Positions 4,101-5,730 of a stretch of 5,730 nucleotides of DNA are shown here, one piece after another. Source of the stretch: Erysipelotrichaceae bacterium (GTDB lineage Bacteria; Bacillota_I; Bacilli_A; Erysipelotrichales; Erysipelotrichaceae); NCBI GenBank assembly GCA_900754715.1, contig CAAEDX010000229.1, forward strand, positions 1-5,730. Direction: 5' to 3'. The position numbers and the translations under genes were made by a program. The notes beneath the pieces were generated by a model. It was not told where the DNA came from and did not search any database. It was given only the letters and a program-made list of their open reading frames with translations. The first letter of the stretch is position 1, and every line of letters begins with the position of its first letter.

Positions 4101-5730
4101 CAGCGCCCTGGTTCAGGCGTCATCCTGGGAAACAAGACTTCGTTGCCTTATGATTACCGTACCTTTGCCAAAGCGGTTGAAAACATCATGGAAGATTACG
4201 ATCAGCTGTCTGACAGCGAATCTTATCTGTATGATGTGGCGGCATTGCTGAAGCAGCTGCTGCAAAACTCACAGCTGACTTATTACCGCAATTTTGAATC
4301 GGCATTTAACAATGGAGATCTGGAGACCTTCAATATCAATGCGGAAAAATTCCTTGGCGCGATCGAGCTGACCGATCAGATCGCGGCCACACAGCAGGAT
4401 GACCTGCTTGGCGAGTGGATCGGCAAAGCGAAGGACCGCAGCGAAGGCTATGACGATTATACAAAGGATATGTTCGAATTCAATGCCAAGGCATTGATCA
4501 CGACATGGGGCGGACGCAACAGCGCAAGGACCCTGGGAGATTACGCTTACCGTCAGTATGCAGGATTGGAAAGCGATTATGTATTGCCAAGATGGGAGAA
4601 ATACCTGGATAACAAACGCAGCGCTCTGGAAGGAGAAACGACTTATACAGAAATTTCTTATGATACGTACTTCAACGATATGTGGGATTTCATCTTGAAT
4701 GGCAAAGAATATACCAGAGAGACAACAGACGCCAAGAGCGAACTGAAGCGATTAGGTGAGATCGTGCTGACGGATTACAATGAAAGTCAGGATAAGGTCG
4801 TTACAGATGACAACATCGCGGTCAACGCAGGAGTCGTGTCGAGCAATGGCGATTCGTCAGATAATCCGCTTGCGCAGATCAATGATAACAACGATGATTC
4901 ACTGTGGGTTTCCAGTAATGGCAATACGCCCGCTTCTGTCACTTTCGATCTGGATGGCGCAAAGGAAGTGTACAAGATCCAGACGGTATTTGAGCAGGAA
5001 CCGGCAGCCAGCCGCGGCTTGTTCATCGACTTCACTGTCGAAGCAGAGCAGGATGGCGAATGGCAGAAGATCTACACGGGCAGCACATCCAGAGAACAAC
5101 AGTCCTTTGACTTCTTGTTCGATCAGCCTGAAAGCATCAGCAAAGTCAGGATCACGATCACGGATGTAGATGGCGCGCTTTATCCGGCCATCGCGGAAGT
5201 GAGAATTTTCTCCAGCAAAGGAATACTGCTCAAGGAGGGTTCTGAAATGACGATTGAAAATGGTGCGCTGAAGGATGTTTCGGCTGGATCGACAGTAGCT
5301 GATCTGAAAGAACAGCTGTATGCAGAAGTAGGAGAGATCACTTTCCTCAATGACGGCAGCGTATTGGCGGATGCAGATGAAGTGACCAATGGCACACAGA
5401 TCCAGCTGTCTGTGGAAGGGACGATCGTAGATGCCCTGAATATCGCGCTGAAGGAAGAAAGCGTGCCGGAAGCCGGTGAAGCCGCTATCCAGGCATTGCG
5501 CAATATGGTCGATAAGGCCGTCGCACTGGGTTCTGAGGATGCGGCGCTGAATGCAGCCATCGCCAACGCACAGGCCGTACTGGCGAAGGAAGCGCCGACC
5601 GTAACCGAGGTCGTGACCGCACTGCTCGACCTGAGCGAAGCGATGCAGGCATTGAATGCCGATGAAAGCGTAGACGCGCTGAGAGCAGATGTTCAGGCAA
5701 CGATCGACTTCATCAACGAAAACATCCTGA
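1143..5730 (+). CDS. Secreted multi-module GH89 alpha-N-acetylglucosaminidase (NAGLU family), 3' partial
   Basis: Exo-acting retaining glycosidase expected to remove terminal alpha-linked GlcNAc. Family members include human NAGLU (heparan sulfate) and a C. perfringens GH89 active on mucin-type GlcNAc-alpha-1,4-Gal. The frame is open for 1529 codons without a stop and leaves the window. Order: signal peptide (1-30; K/R n-region, Met/Leu core, likely cleavage after IHA); F5/8C-like modules at about 44-192, 199-326 and 344-471; GH89 unit about 481-1215; F5/8C-like module 1219-1360; small beta-like segment 1362-1426; FIVAR-like helices from 1427. Catalytic glutamates are E791 (acid/base) and E930 (nucleophile) by alignment to human E316 and E446. 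The protein is extracellular and, judging from the left-edge protein, probably anchored at its unseen C terminus. It has its own promoter and terminator-insulated upstream side, so it is probably not in an operon. The true substrate cannot be read from sequence. Confidence 0.93.
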   Translation, partial: MKSKTMWKRMGMLGLSTMMALSSFNIPIHANTLQGLSETARATEIRNVALDGTAEVSCITDDNGQLHGPEHINDGDVSTGSYWDSGISDEEVYAILDLKQDYDITEINLITYWGRVWQQSYDRWYKYEIYVSNDKETWTKVAEKTNEDPATSAGETYTFEDTVNARYVKVKSLGGNNADPTIFHLVELQVFAEVETNENLALNKPVEAANGNASLITDGIKTNYWDGGEGPQSFVVDLEDFYRLSEIVVYPYYADGRHYHYEIAVSDNGYNYTKVAEKTSDEAETAAGTAYDIADQEQTARYVKVTMLSNSANASVHMNEIEVYGDPDPDHEAVTPIDPEDPDNIAFAKETRANSGASVSKWTVDGDVSSSWSAFVFPACVDVDLGSNYDLSDVTVYFPEHEDVYYQYSIYTSTDGANFDRVVQKHDHDLTPVEGDTWSLEGITARVIRVNVEFVSAGASSYLSEIRVHGSASEEPVVEHENLTIDAFADTEYAAPITEEETLQEVRGLIERRLGAEYVDWFELELAEGEKDYFELSMHEGKVHIKGNEGVSLTSGLNYYLKNYCNAQITQQTEQLNTLPDEPAEVTAPVHKDTDFEIRYAYNYCTLSYTMAFWGEEEWQRELDWLALNGVNVVLDTTGLEAVWVDFLQKLGYSSDEAKNWLVGPGYTAWQFMSNMENYGGPLNDQYILDRLDLARKNQRKMRALGMEPVQQGYAGMIPSDYDQIVGDDPDYQKFVDAMMDQGSWGGQFNRPDMLKTNTEAFEEAAELFYESQEKVLGNVTSYYAVDPFHEGGIPPADMSSAEISETVLRKMMEHDENAVWMIQSWEGNPTMELLEGLGENRTDHAVILDLSATTDPHYNNSRWGDEFDSTPWIYCMLDNFGDRPGVHGELEVIASQVPQAYAESDYMKGIGITPEGTNLNPVNYELFFETAWEDDEIDVEEWLKDYVTRRYGEYSDAAYRGWLKLLDSAYGATGAHWGGFNAIANQRPGSGVILGNKTSLPYDYRTFAKAVENIMEDYDQLSDSESYLYDVAALLKQLLQNSQLTYYRNFESAFNNGDLETFNINAEKFLGAIELTDQIAATQQDDLLGEWIGKAKDRSEGYDDYTKDMFEFNAKALITTWGGRNSARTLGDYAYRQYAGLESDYVLPRWEKYLDNKRSALEGETTYTEISYDTYFNDMWDFILNGKEYTRETTDAKSELKRLGEIVLTDYNESQDKVVTDDNIAVNAGVVSSNGDSSDNPLAQINDNNDDSLWVSSNGNTPASVTFDLDGAKEVYKIQTVFEQEPAASRGLFIDFTVEAEQDGEWQKIYTGSTSREQQSFDFLFDQPESISKVRITITDVDGALYPAIAEVRIFSSKGILLKEGSEMTIENGALKDVSAGSTVADLKEQLYAEVGEITFLNDGSVLADADEVTNGTQIQLSVEGTIVDALNIALKEESVPEAGEAAIQALRNMVDKAVALGSEDAALNAAIANAQAVLAKEAPTVTEVVTALLDLSEAMQALNADESVDALRADVQATIDFINENIL
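1272..2555 (+). other. Three N-terminal F5/8 type C (CBM32-like) modules
   Basis: Residues about 44-192, 199-326 and 344-471 each have the discoidin-type layout: an early D-G/N-D-G segment followed by a Trp ('NDGDVSTGSYWD', 'TDGIKTNYWDGG', 'VDGDVSSSWS'), a 'Y-x-I-x-V/T-S' strand, 'W/Y/F-x-x-V' and a closing 'E-I/L-x-V-x-G/A' strand. Modules 1 and 2 share 'TKVAEKT' and 'ARYVKV' blocks 134 residues apart, so they look like a tandem duplication. Module 3 is more divergent. A Pro/Asp-rich linker (327-344) separates modules 2 and 3. Such modules usually bind galactose- or GlcNAc-containing host glycans; the ligands here are inferred. Confidence 0.8.
2583..4787 (+). other. GH89 catalytic unit (N-terminal, TIM-barrel and helical C-terminal domains)
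   Basis: Residues about 481-595 form the alpha/beta N-terminal domain, 596-1000 the barrel and 1003-1215 the helical domain. Segments aligning with human NAGLU from memory are R-Y-x-x-NYCT near 600-606, 'DWLALNGVN', 'GPGYTAW', 'GGPL', 'GSWG', 'DPFHEGG' with E791, 'QSW' with W826, 'WIYCMLDNFG' (873-882), 'GIGITPEG', 'YELFFETAW' with E930, and 'RRYG' (950-953). The two glutamates are 139 residues apart, against 130 in human NAGLU. All expected landmarks are present and in order, so the enzyme should be active. Confidence 0.93.
4797..5219 (+). other. Fourth F5/8 type C-like module, after the catalytic unit
   Basis: Residues about 1219-1359: 'NIAVNAGVVSSNGDSSDNPL' opening, 'INDNNDDSLWVS' ligand-loop-like segment, 'VTFDL', 'EVYKIQTVFEQ', 'FTVEAEQDGEWQKIYTG', 'VRITITD' and closing 'AEVRIF' strand. 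This is the discoidin jellyroll pattern, here sitting C-terminal to the enzyme. Confidence 0.75.
5220..5730 (+). other. Small beta-like segment followed by FIVAR-like helical repeats (cut by window edge)
   Basis: Residues 1362-1426 alternate hydrophobic and polar positions and contain 'TVADLKEQL', 'DGSVL', 'D-E-V-TNGTQIQLSVEG'. This suggests a small beta-rich domain I cannot name. From 1427 the sequence is Ala/Leu-rich helix, including 'AALNAAIANAQAVLAKEAPT' and 'TALLDLSEAMQALNADESVD', typical of FIVAR-type spacers. It resembles the helical part of the left-edge protein. A wall anchor is expected downstream but is not visible. Confidence 0.6.

Noticed and set aside
4780..5169. 129-codon plus-strand frame and overlapping minus-strand frames at 4787-5099
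   Set aside because: They lie out of frame within the F5/8C-like module of the GH89 gene. The Ser/Arg/Met-rich composition is typical of a shifted frame.
5180..5700. Minus-strand frames of 128 and 71 codons at the right end
   Set aside because: They are antisense to the Ala/Leu-rich helical region, whose GC-rich codons leave few stops on the other strand.

Overview
The window looks like a mid-GC, Gram-positive (Bacillota) chromosome from a host-associated, glycan-degrading bacterium. The evidence is large secreted multi-module proteins with F5/8 type C (CBM32-like) carbohydrate-binding modules, FIVAR-type helical repeats, a sortase-like C-terminal tail, strong GGAG ribosome binding sites and U-tract hairpin terminators. 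The style resembles gut Erysipelotrichia or Clostridia such as Clostridium perfringens. That placement is inference; nothing here fixes the genus.

Layout, all on the + strand. Bases 1-347 are the 3' end of a large surface-protein gene: a FIVAR-like helical segment, a Ser/Thr-rich spacer, then a degenerate sorting signal (AMQTG, hydrophobic stretch, RRRR). An intrinsic terminator (355-411) closes it. Bases 348-1142 hold no convincing protein gene. They contain a -10-like box, a candidate short transcript that ends at a second, very strong terminator (861-901), short direct and inverted repeats, and the promoter and leader of the next gene. Bases 1143-5730 are one uninterrupted reading frame of 1529 codons, open at the right edge.

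That long gene encodes a secreted GH89 alpha-N-acetylglucosaminidase (NAGLU family). In order it has a signal peptide, three F5/8C-like modules, the three-part GH89 unit with both catalytic glutamates (E791 and E930), another F5/8C-like module, a small predicted-beta segment and the beginning of a FIVAR-like helical region. Its ending probably resembles the protein at the left edge, so the locus appears to be a tandem pair of separately transcribed, wall-displayed glycan-active proteins. The likely targets are alpha-linked GlcNAc termini on mucin-type or heparan-type glycans.

The least explained items are the repeated element TATTGATAAAAAG at matching distances upstream of two -10-like boxes, the possible transcript of about 280 nt ahead of the second terminator, and a roughly four-fold excess of GATC in both coding and non-coding DNA. 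I did not find a clearly unprecedented system.
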